Positions 8,712-16,373 of a DNA stretch of 64,000 nt are shown here, piece by piece. The position numbers were made by a program, and so were the translations under genes. Origin of the DNA: Polaromonas sp. JS666 (lineage in GTDB: Bacteria; Pseudomonadota; Gammaproteobacteria; Burkholderiales; Burkholderiaceae_C); NCBI RefSeq assembly GCF_900103405.1, contig NZ_FNHX01000006.1:62001-126000 (forward strand), in the 5' to 3' direction. Each line of letters starts with the position of its first letter. Within the stretch, counting starts at the first letter, position 1. The notes under the pieces are model-generated. The model saw only the letters and a list, made by a program, of their open reading frames with translations. It had not been told where the DNA came from and made no database searches.

Positions 8712-9706
8712 TGGCGAAAGACATCCGCGGCGGACAATTTTCCGCCGGGCCGCCCCAAGGAAAATTAGCCCCCTCGGGGGGCAGCGCAGCACACGAAGTG
8801 GCAAGCGTGGGGGCAAAGGCAGTGCTGGCTCTCACATTCAATGCCTTCGTCTGGGGCGTGTCCTGGTGGCCGCTGCGCCAGCTGCAAAGCCTGGGCCTGC
8901 ACCCGCTGTGGACCACGGCGCTGGTCTATGCGATTGTGGTGGCCGGGCTGCTGGTCTTGCTGCCGAAAGCCTGGCGAGGCTTTGCCGCGCATCCGCAGCT
9001 GTGGCTCCTGGCGGCGGGCGCGGGCCTGACCAATGTCGGCTTCAACTGGGCCGTGACCGTCGGCGACGTGGTGCGCGTGGTGCTGCTGTTCTACCTGATG
9101 CCGGCCTGGTCGGTGCTGGTGGCCTGGGCCATGCTGGGCGAAAAACCCACGCCGGCCTCGCTGCTGCGCCTGCTGCTGGCCATGGCCGGCGTGTTGATTG
9201 TGCTCAAGACGCCGGACTCCCCCTGGCCCGTGCCGCAAGGCGGGGCCGACTGGCTGGCCATCATGGGCGGCTTCAGCTTCGCGCTGACCAACGCCATGCT
9301 GCGCAAATCCAGGCACACGCTCGGTGAATCGCGCATGCTGGCCATGTTCGGCGGCAGCGGCCTGATGGCGGCTTGCGCCGCATTGGTCGGCATGTCGCAA
9401 GCCGTGGTGCCCGCGCCGGCTTTGGCGCTGGCGGGCATTCCGGTGGCGCTGGGGCTGGCGCTGGCTTTCATGGCCAGCAACGCCTGCCTGCAGTACGGCG
9501 CGGCGCGCCTGGCCGCCGGCACCACGGCCATCGTGATGCTGACCGAAATCCTGTTTGCCAGCCTGTCCTCGGCCGCGCTGGGCGCCGCCGAACTCACGCC
9601 GCGCATCCTGCTGGGAGGCAGCCTGATCGTGCTGGCCGCGCTGCTGGCGGCCATGGCGCCGTCAGCATCTGCCCAAACCGCGCCGGGCGGTGCAGAATCG
9701 CAGTAA
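8711..9706 (+). CDS. EamA/DMT superfamily transporter with repeat-encoded N-terminus
   Basis: 331 residues with ten hydrophobic helices in two EamA halves (NAFVWGVSWWPLRQL at the first helix; WLAIMGGFSFALTNAML and the TTAIVMLTEILFASLSS segment in the second). This family exports or imports metabolites such as amino acids; no substrate is predictable. The ATG overlaps the lplT stop. Codons 7-35 are made of a dispersed repeat with a GCCCCC/GGGGGC hairpin, giving a low-complexity soluble leader before the first helix. The original start may be one of the GTG codons at 8807 or 8822, placed just after the repeat (see findings). Confidence 0.85.
   Translation: MAKDIRGGQFSAGPPQGKLAPSGGSAAHEVASVGAKAVLALTFNAFVWGVSWWPLRQLQSLGLHPLWTTALVYAIVVAGLLVLLPKAWRGFAAHPQLWLLAAGAGLTNVGFNWAVTVGDVVRVVLLFYLMPAWSVLVAWAMLGEKPTPASLLRLLLAMAGVLIVLKTPDSPWPVPQGGADWLAIMGGFSFALTNAMLRKSRHTLGESRMLAMFGGSGLMAACAALVGMSQAVVPAPALALAGIPVALGLALAFMASNACLQYGAARLAAGTTAIVMLTEILFASLSSAALGAAELTPRILLGGSLIVLAALLAAMAPSASAQTAPGGAESQ
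8729..8814 (+). repeat. Dispersed GCCCCC-hairpin repeat, copy 1 (inside the DMT transporter start)
   Basis: Core GCCCCC-TC-GGGGGGC hairpin (8768-8782) followed by AGCG, ACACG, GAAGTG and the tail AAGCGTGGGGGC ending at 8814. A second small inverted repeat, GGCGGA (8729-8734) / TCCGCC (8741-8746), sits just before it. The same core, tail and internal ACACG and GAAGTG words recur in reverse orientation near 18.7 kb. I recall this kind of element as common between genes in Comamonadaceae; its function is unknown. Confidence 0.75.
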
Positions 9707-9754
9707 ACCGGCAACCGGGACGGCGCCGGCAACAACAGCACCAGGAGACACCCC

Positions 9755-10240
9755 ATGAGCACCGTCTATGACTTTGAAGCGCGCCAGATCAACGGCCAGG
9801 ACATTTCGCTGGCCGGGTTCAAGGGCAAGGTCATGCTGATCGTCAACACCGCCAGCAAATGCGGCTTCACGCCGCAGTTCGGCGGCCTCGAAGAGCTGCA
9901 CAAGCAGTACGCGGGCAAGGGCCTGGCGGTGCTGGGTTTTCCCTGCAACCAGTTCGGCTCACAGGACCCGGGCGCCGACGGCGAAATCGAGTCCTTCTGC
10001 CAGGTCAACTACGGCGTGAGTTTCCCCATGATGTCCAAGATCGATGTCAACGGCCCGGCCGCGCACCCGCTCTACAAATGGCTGTCGGCCGAAGCGCCCG
10101 GCCTGCTGGGCAGCAAATCCATCAAGTGGAACTTCACCAAGTTCCTGGTCGGCAAGGACGGCAAGGTGATCCGGCGCTATGCGCCCACCGATAAACCCGC
10201 CGACCTGGCCAAGGATGTTGAAGCCGCACTCGCTGCCTGA
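9755..10240 (+). CDS. Glutathione peroxidase family protein (thiol peroxidase)
   Basis: 161 residues, usual for the bacterial family. The active-site cysteine replaces selenocysteine in NTASKCGFTPQ (about residue 36); the other tetrad residues are seen in FPCNQFGSQ and WNFTKFLV. The FPCNQF segment holds a second cysteine that in many homologues is the resolving partner, making thioredoxin rather than glutathione the likely reductant. It reduces hydrogen and lipid peroxides in the cytoplasm. A strong ribosome site (CCAGGAGACACC) precedes the ATG. It is convergent with the WYL regulator downstream. Confidence 0.93.
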   Translation: MSTVYDFEARQINGQDISLAGFKGKVMLIVNTASKCGFTPQFGGLEELHKQYAGKGLAVLGFPCNQFGSQDPGADGEIESFCQVNYGVSFPMMSKIDVNGPAAHPLYKWLSAEAPGLLGSKSIKWNFTKFLVGKDGKVIRRYAPTDKPADLAKDVEAALAA

Positions 10241-10263
10241 GGCAGAGCCGCTCTGCGTGTAAT

Positions 10264-10956
10264 TCAAGGAGGCTTGGGGCCGGCTTTGACGGTGCGCAAA
10301 TAATCCGCCAGCGTGCGGCCCGCCTCGTGGCCCACGCGCTCGTCCAGCACGTCGATCGCGGCCATGCGGTCCACACGAAAGCTGCGAAAGTCCTGCCGGG
10401 CCTCGCACCAGGCGCCCAGCGTCCAGACGCTGCCCCAGTAAAAACAGCCCAGCGGCCAGAGCACACGCCGGCTTTCGCGCCCGGCCGCATCGAGATAGCG
10501 CACCCTCACCTTGCAGCGCGCATGCACCGCCTCGCGCAACAGCTGCAGGCTGCGCTGCGTGGCTTCATCGGGATTGATCACCACCGCATACAGCGGCACA
10601 CCCTCGGCCGCCGCACGCGCCGTGGGCGGCAGCACCGAAAAAATCTTGCTCCAGGCCGCTTCCGCATCGCCCGCCATGGCCGGGTCCAGCCAGGCCTGGG
10701 CCAGCCGTACAGAGGCGGCCAGGGCATTGGCTTCCTTTTGCGTGAACATCAGCGGCGGCAGGTCAAAACCCGCGCCCAGCCGGTAACCCACGCCGGCCTC
10801 GCCCTCAATCGGCACCCCCTGGTGCTGCAGGTCGGCCACATCGCGGTAAATGGTGCGCTCCGACACCTCCAGCCGCTTCGCGAGAAATTCCGCCGTGCTC
10901 AGGCGGCGGCCGCGAATCAGCTGGACTAGATGGAAAAGGCGGTCGGCGCGGCGCAT
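10264..10956 (-). CDS. YafY-type transcriptional regulator (HTH_11 + WYL domains)
   Basis: 230 residues. The N-terminal winged helix-turn-helix reads MRRADRLFHLVQLIRGRR...SERTIYRDVADLQ, followed by a wing (IEGEAGVGYRL). The C-terminal half is a WYL domain, seen in RVRYLDAAGRESRRVLWPLG and YWGSVWTLGAWCE, with the arginines typical of ligand-binding WYL folds (FRSFRVDRM). WYL regulators sense nucleotides, DNA ends or other ligands; the target is unknown. The start codon is followed by the canonical MRRADRLF. The next gene on the other side is divergent, so autoregulation or control of the small membrane gene is possible. Confidence 0.92.
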   Translation of the reverse strand: MRRADRLFHLVQLIRGRRLSTAEFLAKRLEVSERTIYRDVADLQHQGVPIEGEAGVGYRLGAGFDLPPLMFTQKEANALAASVRLAQAWLDPAMAGDAEAAWSKIFSVLPPTARAAAEGVPLYAVVINPDEATQRSLQLLREAVHARCKVRVRYLDAAGRESRRVLWPLGCFYWGSVWTLGAWCEARQDFRSFRVDRMAAIDVLDERVGHEAGRTLADYLRTVKAGPKPP

Positions 10957-11146
10957 GGTGGGTTGAGTGATTTGAATGACCGCAGCTTACCGCGTGTCGA
11001 AATGGCCAACATACGCCATGCGCGGCTATAGTGCAGGCATCCATCTGCGCGCGTATTGCCCTCCGACAAACTGAGGAGACATCGTGGTGTTTCGTGGAAC
11101 TTTCATACCCGTATAAATGAGTACAGCCTGTCCGAACTGACCTGAC

Positions 11147-11506
11147 ATGTTTAGCAACGTCAAGCTGAAAGCGGTGGCCCTCGGGGCGTTGGGCGGTTTT
11201 ATTCTTCCGTATTTTGTTTCGTTCTGGTTCAAGGTGTCTTTCCTTGGGGATGTCAAACAAGCCCACATCGATTCACCGGACGTTGACTACACGGTGATGT
11301 ACATTTTTTTGCTTGTGTTGGGACCGCTGGCCGGCGGCGCCATCGCGGCGCATGTCTCAAAGCATCAGCCCATCCTTCACGCGGTGCTGGCAGCACTCGT
11401 CGGGTGGGCTTTCTATGCCTGGCTGGGGTCTGGGCTTCTACTCGGAATTTTGTTCGTAGCCGTCGCGGCGGTTGGGGCACTAGGCTGGAAGAAAATACAT
11501 GCCTGA
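11147..11506 (+). CDS. Small membrane protein of unknown function
   Basis: 119 residues with four hydrophobic segments: about residues 8-29 (LKAVALGALGGFILPYFVSF), 50-70, 79-95 and 97-112. There is no signal peptide and no recognised domain. The gene is visibly lower in G+C than its surroundings (runs such as TTTTATTCTTCCGTATTTTG) and is the first of three small membrane-protein genes on the same strand. The ATG at 11147 is in a reasonable context but has only a weak ribosome site. I do not recognise the family. Confidence 0.65.
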   Translation: MFSNVKLKAVALGALGGFILPYFVSFWFKVSFLGDVKQAHIDSPDVDYTVMYIFLLVLGPLAGGAIAAHVSKHQPILHAVLAALVGWAFYAWLGSGLLLGILFVAVAAVGALGWKKIHA

Positions 11507-11604
11507 CCAGCCCAGGGGCGACTCCGACCTCGGTCGGTTGAAAGCGCCGCTGTTTCTTGTGCGCCTCTCACCTTGACGTCAGAGCGCAAGGAGTCTTTGC
11601 CACG

Positions 11605-12060
11605 ATGCGAGCGTTTTTTCTCTTTTTTCCGAAGATTGCCCTGCTGTCAAGCATCGGCTTGTTCTGCCTTTGCCTGCTCGGCGACGGTTTCTACCCGTAC
11701 GCATCGCGGCCTGGCAGCGCAATACCAGGGTGGCAGTTGTTCCTGTTTGGTTGGTCAGCGATTCCCCAAGGCGGCATTGCGTGGCTTGCGAATCCCGCGA
11801 TTGGCGCAGCGTGGGCACTCTTTTTCCTGAAGCATCCCGGCCGGAGCGCAGGCCTGGCCGCCCTGGCACTTGCATTCATGATCAGCTTCCTGTTTGAGAG
11901 CAAAGTCACCTCGATCTATTCAGAAACCAGCACGTTTGTCGCTGAGTACGGGCCCGGCTACTGGTTGTGGGTTGCCTGCGCATCCACGCTGCTTCTCGGC
12001 AGCATCGTCGCGGCTCTGCCAACCGAGTTCCTGGATCAGGAAAGGAACGGCGCACCCTGA
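11605..12060 (+). CDS. Small membrane protein of unknown function
   Basis: 151 residues beginning MRAFFLFFPKIALLSSIGLF. Hydrophobic segments are at about 5-26, 50-66, 72-87, 92-108 and 125-143. The start at 11605 was preferred over the open frame from 11557 because AAGGAG lies about 11 nt upstream and the protein then begins with a membrane helix. G+C is lower than for neighbouring metabolic genes. No family recognised. It may be cotranscribed with the preceding small membrane gene (98-bp gap) and the next (53-bp gap). Confidence 0.65.
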   Translation: MRAFFLFFPKIALLSSIGLFCLCLLGDGFYPYASRPGSAIPGWQLFLFGWSAIPQGGIAWLANPAIGAAWALFFLKHPGRSAGLAALALAFMISFLFESKVTSIYSETSTFVAEYGPGYWLWVACASTLLLGSIVAALPTEFLDQERNGAP

Positions 12061-12113
12061 CATTTCCCCCGGCACGAACAGCCAAGCTTTCAGATCGCCC
12101 TATAGTGCAAGCT

Positions 12114-12593
12114 ATGACCCCACAACTACTTCTTAAAACACTCACTATCGTCGTATTTTTGGTGACCCTGTTTATCGCGCCCATTGCGTGGTTTCGGATG
12201 GTGCGGGCGCAGACGCGCTCAGCGTACTGGAAGAACATGCTGTTTTTCGCGGCGCCAATTCTGCTGACCATTTGGCTGGGCGAAGCGGCCGGCCTCATGC
12301 CGGAACCCGCGGGGCCGCCGCCCACGCTTCCTGCGGTTGAGGATGTCTTCTCCGGAATGCCGACAGTCCAGCTGGTGTTGCTCTCGGCGGCCGCTGTACT
12401 TTGGCTGGGCGGGGGAAATTTGCTGTCTTATTTGCACAATCGGCGACTCGGAAAAAAATGGTGGCAGGCCTTAAACCCGTTTGACCCTCCCTTCAAAGAT
12501 TTCAACGTGACCGAGTGGCTGATTTTGGGCGGCCTTGTACTCAGCTCATTGGGTCTTGGAGCACTCGCGATCTCGTATGGCCATCCGGGGTAA
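12114..12593 (+). CDS. Small membrane protein of unknown function
   Basis: 159 residues from MTPQLLLKTLTIVVFLVTLF. Hydrophobic stretches are at about 5-25, 41-56, 81-101 and 135-155. Between the last two sits a charged, aromatic stretch (RRLGKKWWQALNPFDPPFKD) that looks cytoplasmic or peripheral. The frame stays open to 11967, but ATG 12114 gives the natural membrane-helix start. No family recognised. Its last bases lie 10 bp before the start of the murein endopeptidase-like gene, so the two may be one transcript. Confidence 0.65.
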   Translation: MTPQLLLKTLTIVVFLVTLFIAPIAWFRMVRAQTRSAYWKNMLFFAAPILLTIWLGEAAGLMPEPAGPPPTLPAVEDVFSGMPTVQLVLLSAAAVLWLGGGNLLSYLHNRRLGKKWWQALNPFDPPFKDFNVTEWLILGGLVLSSLGLGALAISYGHPG

Positions 12594-12603
12594 GACTCTC
12601 TCC

Positions 12604-13296
12604 ATGCGCGGCCTCAACACCCTGATTGCCGCAGCACTGGCCGCCACATCCGCACAATCCCCCGCAGCCGACAGCCAGTGCTTCGGTACCGTCAACAAAG
12701 GCCGCATCGAAGGCAGCGTCAAGCTGCCGGCCAGCGGCCCCAACTTCACGGCCTACAGCAGCCTGGCCGCCACGGCGGGCCGCACGCATGTGCATGCCAA
12801 AGTCGCGGACATCATCACGGCTTCCTATGCGGCGCTCCATACTGCCCACCCCTCCGTCACCTATGTCTATGGCGAAACGGGCTGGCCTTCGGGCGGGCGC
12901 TTTCGGCCGCACCGCACGCACCAGAACGGCCTGTCGGTGGACTTTTTTGTGCCGGTCCGCGATGCGCAAGGCAAATCGGTGCCGCTGCCGACCAGTATGG
13001 CCAGCCGCTTTGGCTACGACCTGGAATTTGATGCCGATGCAAAGTACGGCGAATACAGCATCGACTTCCCCGCGCTGGCAGAACACCTGTACCAGCTGCA
13101 CGTGGCCGCGAAAGCGCGCGGCGCCGGCATCGCGCTGGTCATTCTTGACGCGCCATTTTTGCCCCGGCTGTTTGCCACGCCGCGCAGCGCCTACCTGAAG
13201 CAGAACCTGAACTTCATGAAAGGCAAACCCTGGATTCGCCATGACGAGCACTACCACGTGGATTTCGCCATCCCCTGCAAACCCAACGCGGGCTAG
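12604..13296 (+). CDS. MepA-like murein endopeptidase (peptidase M74-type)
   Basis: 230 residues with a signal peptide (MRGLNTLIAAALAATSAQSPAAD). The zinc-peptidase layout is visible: RPHRTHQNGLSVDFFVPV matches the H-x-Q-x-G-L-x-V-D motif of penicillin-insensitive murein endopeptidases, and HDEHYHVDFAIPC near the C-terminus matches the late H-D-x-H-x-H-V motif. MepA-type enzymes cut D-alanyl-meso-diaminopimelate cross-links in the periplasm. A GGGGTAAG stretch precedes the ATG at 12604; longer in-frame starts at 12535 and 12577 would spoil the signal peptide. The protein is shorter than E. coli MepA, so substrate range may differ. Confidence 0.82.
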   Translation: MRGLNTLIAAALAATSAQSPAADSQCFGTVNKGRIEGSVKLPASGPNFTAYSSLAATAGRTHVHAKVADIITASYAALHTAHPSVTYVYGETGWPSGGRFRPHRTHQNGLSVDFFVPVRDAQGKSVPLPTSMASRFGYDLEFDADAKYGEYSIDFPALAEHLYQLHVAAKARGAGIALVILDAPFLPRLFATPRSAYLKQNLNFMKGKPWIRHDEHYHVDFAIPCKPNAG

Positions 13297-13357
13297 GGCT
13301 CGCTGTCGGCGGGCGCTTTGGCTATAGTGCTCCTACCGGTTTCACCCTTCCAGCCCC

Positions 13358-13936
13358 ATGAAGCTCACCGTCAGCCCTCTCACGCCCGAGCGCTGGCCCG
13401 ACCTTGAAACGCTCTTCAACGCCAAAGGCTGTTCGGTGGCGCGCGGCTGCTGGTGCATGTTTTACCGCCGCAGCGGCGCCCGCGGGCCCTTGCCTGCGGG
13501 CACCACGGCCGCCCAGGCCAATCGCGCCGAGCTGAAAAAACTCACACGCGGCGACACGCCGCCCGGGCTGATCGGCTACCGCGGCAAGTTGCCCGTCGGC
13601 TGGGTGTCGCTGGGGCCGCGCGAGGACTACGCCAAGCTCCAGCGCTCACCGGTGATGAAGCCGGTCGATGACAAGCCCGTCTGGTCCATCATCTGTTTTG
13701 TCGTGCCCTCGGAACACCGCGGCCAGGGCGTTGCGCGCGCGCTGCTGGACGGGGCGATTGCCTACGCCAAAAAGCAGGGCGTGACGCTGCTGGAGGCCTA
13801 CCCCGTGGACAAGCCCGGCCGCGCCCAGGACGACGCCATGTGGTTCGGCGCCAAGTCCATGTACGACGACGCCGGCTTTGAGGAAGTCGCGCGCCGCAAG
13901 CCGCAGCGGCCCGTGGTGCGCATCAAGCCCGCCTGA
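13358..13936 (+). CDS. GNAT family N-acetyltransferase
   Basis: 192 residues. The acetyl-CoA loop is clear in FVVPSEHRGQGVARALLDGA, with the preceding beta strand WSIICFVV. The N-terminal segment FNAKGCSVARGCWCMFYRR, with three cysteines and paired tryptophan/methionine, is a hallmark of a widespread but uncharacterised GNAT subgroup. The C-terminus (YDDAGFEEVARRKPQRPVVR) is complete. The substrate is unknown. It stands alone between the murein endopeptidase and the methyltransferase. Confidence 0.87.
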   Translation: MKLTVSPLTPERWPDLETLFNAKGCSVARGCWCMFYRRSGARGPLPAGTTAAQANRAELKKLTRGDTPPGLIGYRGKLPVGWVSLGPREDYAKLQRSPVMKPVDDKPVWSIICFVVPSEHRGQGVARALLDGAIAYAKKQGVTLLEAYPVDKPGRAQDDAMWFGAKSMYDDAGFEEVARRKPQRPVVRIKPA

Positions 13937-13986
13937 GCTGCCGATGCGCGTCAGCGCACAATGATGCCGAAGTGGAGGCAAATACC

Positions 13987-14805
13987 ATGAGCAATCCCAA
14001 CGGCGATAAAGTCTTCAGCGGCTCGATTCCGAAGCTCTATGAAACGTATCTGGTTCCGCTGATCTTCGAGCCCTACGCGGCGGATCTGGTGGCCCGGCTT
14101 GCATCGAGGCCTTTGACGCGTGTTCTCGAGATCGCGGCCGGCACCGGTGTCGTGACGCGTGCGTTGACAAGCGTTCTGCCCGAAAGGGTCTCCATCGTGG
14201 CCACGGATTTGAATCAGTCGATGCTGGACCAGGCCTGCGCGGTTGGGACCATGCGCCCAGTGGAGTGGCGGCAGGCGGATGCCATGCAACTGCCTTTTCC
14301 GGATGCGAGTTTTGACGCGGTTGTGTGCCAATTCGGAGCCATGTTCTTCCCTGAAAGGTCAAAGGCGTTTGCGGAAACACGCCGGGTGCTCAGGCCGGGA
14401 GGTGTTTTCATTTTTAATGTATGGGACCGGATTGAGGAAAACGAATTCGCCGACACCGTGATCACGGCGCTCGAATCCGTCTTTCCTCAAGACCCGCCGC
14501 GCTTCCTGGCCCGTACGCCGCACGGCTATTACGAGCGCCGGAGCATCGAGCAAGATCTTGCAGACGGCGGATTTATGGCGTCACCTCAAATCAGCACGGT
14601 TGCAGCGCGAAGCCGGGCGGAATCTGCCCGGGTTCCAGCGATCGCCTACTGCCAGGGCACGCCGCTGCGAAACGAGATCGAAACGCGCGACGCTTCACGG
14701 CTTCTGGAAGCCACCGACGTTGCGGCGGAAGCGATTGCCCGGCGCTTCGGACGCGGGCCGGTGGACGGCAAAATCCAGGCGCATGTTGTCACCATTGAAA
14801 ACTGA
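13987..14805 (+). CDS. Class I SAM-dependent methyltransferase
   Basis: 272 residues. Motif I is VLEIAAGTGVVTRAL, the acidic motif II loop is ATDLNQSM, the post-I segment is MQLPFPDASFDAVVCQFG, and RRVLRPGGVFIFNVWD is motif III. This places it in the UbiE/Methyltransf_11 group; the substrate is open. GTGGAGG lies about 8 nt before ATG 13987, which was preferred to a GTG at 13972. Base composition is somewhat lower in G+C than flanking genes (for example TTTTTAATGTATGGG), so recent acquisition is possible. It precedes the kinase gene by 174 bp. Confidence 0.87.
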   Translation: MSNPNGDKVFSGSIPKLYETYLVPLIFEPYAADLVARLASRPLTRVLEIAAGTGVVTRALTSVLPERVSIVATDLNQSMLDQACAVGTMRPVEWRQADAMQLPFPDASFDAVVCQFGAMFFPERSKAFAETRRVLRPGGVFIFNVWDRIEENEFADTVITALESVFPQDPPRFLARTPHGYYERRSIEQDLADGGFMASPQISTVAARSRAESARVPAIAYCQGTPLRNEIETRDASRLLEATDVAAEAIARRFGRGPVDGKIQAHVVTIEN

Positions 14806-14979
14806 GCGCGCGAACTGTGCCTGTCTGCCCAGGTGGATGCTGGCTGGCGTTTGACCCGCGGGCTATGTGCTTGCAACCCGGCCAGGCACCCATACCTGCC
14901 TGAATAGCGTCGCTGGCGCGCGCTGGGCTCCCCGGCACGCCGCAGGCATAGGCCATCACCCCACATCCGCAAAGGCAGC

Positions 14980-15705
14980 ATGGAGCACACCGGCAGTTTG
15001 TCCCCCTCACCCCTTCCACCCTTTATTCGCCAGCTCTGTGGCGGCAGCGAACCGGAACTCGTGTGGACCAACGAGCGCGGCGGCACCACCTTCCGCGCGG
15101 GCGACCGCTTTGTGAAATGGAATCCCCATGGCAGCGGGTTGGACCTGGATGGCGAACGCCTGCGGATGGAATGGGCGGTCCACTGGCATGCCGTGCCCCG
15201 GGTGCTGGACTGGGGCGCGACAGACGAGGCGCAATGGCTGGTGACTGCGGCGCTGCCCGGCGACGGCGCCGTCACACCCGCCTGGCTCGCTAGGCCGGTG
15301 GAAGCCGCCCGCGCCATAGGCCGCGGGCTGCGCATCCTGCACGAGGCGCTGCCGGTCGCGCACTGCCCCTTTGACTGGTCGCCCGAAAAACGCACCGGCT
15401 ACCGCGTTCCCGCCGAACGCCTTGGCATTCCGCCCATAGACCGGCTGGTGGTCTGCCACGGCGACCCCTGCTCGCCCAACACCCTCATCGCGCCGGACGG
15501 CAGCCCGGCCGGGCACGTCGACCTGGGCTCGCTGGGTGTGGCCGACCGCTGGGCGGACCTGGCGGTGGCCAGCATGAACCTGGACTACAACTACGGGCCG
15601 GACTGGGAGGACGAGTTCTTCAAGGCCTACGGCATTGCGCGCGACGAGGAGCGCATTGCCTTTTACCGCCACCTCTGGGACAACGAAGACAACATAGGCG
15701 CCTGA
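14980..15705 (+). CDS. Aminoglycoside 3'-phosphotransferase-like kinase
   Basis: 241 residues, a little shorter than classical APH(3') (about 264). The Brenner motif is VVCHGDPCSPNTLI (H-G-D-x-x-x-x-N) and the metal-binding motif is GHVDLGSLGVADRWADLA, both intact; the N-lobe carries RAGDRFVKWNPHG with the ATP-binding lysine. It should phosphorylate a hydroxyl of an aminoglycoside or a related small molecule; chromosomal relatives often have no resistance phenotype. The usual APH(3') C-terminal FYRLLDEFF is replaced by FYRHLWDNED. Codon use matches the genome, so it does not look like a recent mobile resistance gene. Confidence 0.85.
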   Translation: MEHTGSLSPSPLPPFIRQLCGGSEPELVWTNERGGTTFRAGDRFVKWNPHGSGLDLDGERLRMEWAVHWHAVPRVLDWGATDEAQWLVTAALPGDGAVTPAWLARPVEAARAIGRGLRILHEALPVAHCPFDWSPEKRTGYRVPAERLGIPPIDRLVVCHGDPCSPNTLIAPDGSPAGHVDLGSLGVADRWADLAVASMNLDYNYGPDWEDEFFKAYGIARDEERIAFYRHLWDNEDNIGA

Positions 15706-15750
15706 GCCGCGCCGTTTCCATGTCGATGCCGCTGAGGCACTGGACAGTTA

Positions 15751-15781
15751 TTCCAATATGATGGAAAATGAATTCCATCAT
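15751..15781. promoter_or_regulatory. Candidate operator: three alternating TTCCA/TGGAA half-sites at 11-bp steps
   Basis: TTCCA at 15751, TGGAA at 15762 and TTCCA at 15773, each starting 11 bp after the last. The second and third extend to a perfect 9-bp inverted repeat, ATGATGGAA (15758-15766) / TTCCATCAT (15773-15781), with a 6-nt spacer. The array overlaps the start region of the XRE-cupin regulator, which suggests autoregulation. This is inferred from position and symmetry only. Confidence 0.6.
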
Positions 15782-16373
15782 GACAGAAATCCCCTCCGAC
15801 CTGAACCAGCGCATCGCCGAGCGCGTGCGTGAGCTGCGCGCCGCCAAAAGCCTGTCGCTGGAAGCGCTGGCCGCCAAAAGCGGCGTGAGCCGTTCGATGA
15901 TTTCATTGATAGAGCGCGGCGAGAGCAGCCCCACGGCCGTGGTGCTGGAGCGGCTGGCCACCGGCCTGGGCGTGATGCTGGCTTCGCTGTTTGACGCGCC
16001 CGCCGCGCAGGCGCCTGCCAGCCCCATCAGCCCGGTGGCGCGCCATGCCGACCAGGTGCAGTGGCAAGACCCCGCTTCGGGTTATGTGCGGCGCAACATC
16101 TCGCCGCCCGGTGTGCCGCAGCCTATGCAGATCGTCGAAGTGCATTTCCCGCCGGGCGGGCGCGTGGCCTTTGAGACCGGCGCGCGCGACGCGCGTGTGC
16201 ACCAGCAGGTGTGGGTGCTCGAAGGCGCGATCGACATCACCGTGGGCGAAGCACGCCACCAGTTGAGCCAAGGCGACTGCCTGGCCATGCAGCTGGATCG
16301 GCCCACGATGTTCCACAACGCCACGCGAAAGCCCGCGCGCTATGCGGTGGTGATCGCCACTGAACCCGCATGA
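15768..16373 (+). CDS. XRE-family regulator with C-terminal cupin domain
   Basis: 201 residues. The helix-turn-helix spans about residues 13-68 (RVRELRAAKSLSLEALAAKS...SRSMISLIERGES), and the cupin domain about 115-195 (VHQQVWVLEGAIDITVGE, then QGDCLAMQLDRPTMFHN). Regulators of this build sense small molecules such as amino acids, polyamines or organic acids through the cupin barrel. The ATG at 15768 (or 15780) lies inside a symmetric repeat that is probably its own operator. Its stop overlaps the start of the following acetyltransferase (ATGA), so the acetyltransferase is very likely a coupled target or partner. Confidence 0.92.
   Translation: MNSIMTEIPSDLNQRIAERVRELRAAKSLSLEALAAKSGVSRSMISLIERGESSPTAVVLERLATGLGVMLASLFDAPAAQAPASPISPVARHADQVQWQDPASGYVRRNISPPGVPQPMQIVEVHFPPGGRVAFETGARDARVHQQVWVLEGAIDITVGEARHQLSQGDCLAMQLDRPTMFHNATRKPARYAVVIATEPA

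Noticed and set aside
10242-10256. Hairpin GCAGAG/CTCTGC between the peroxidase and the WYL regulator as a terminator
   Set aside because: Six base pairs with a three-base loop and no T tract.
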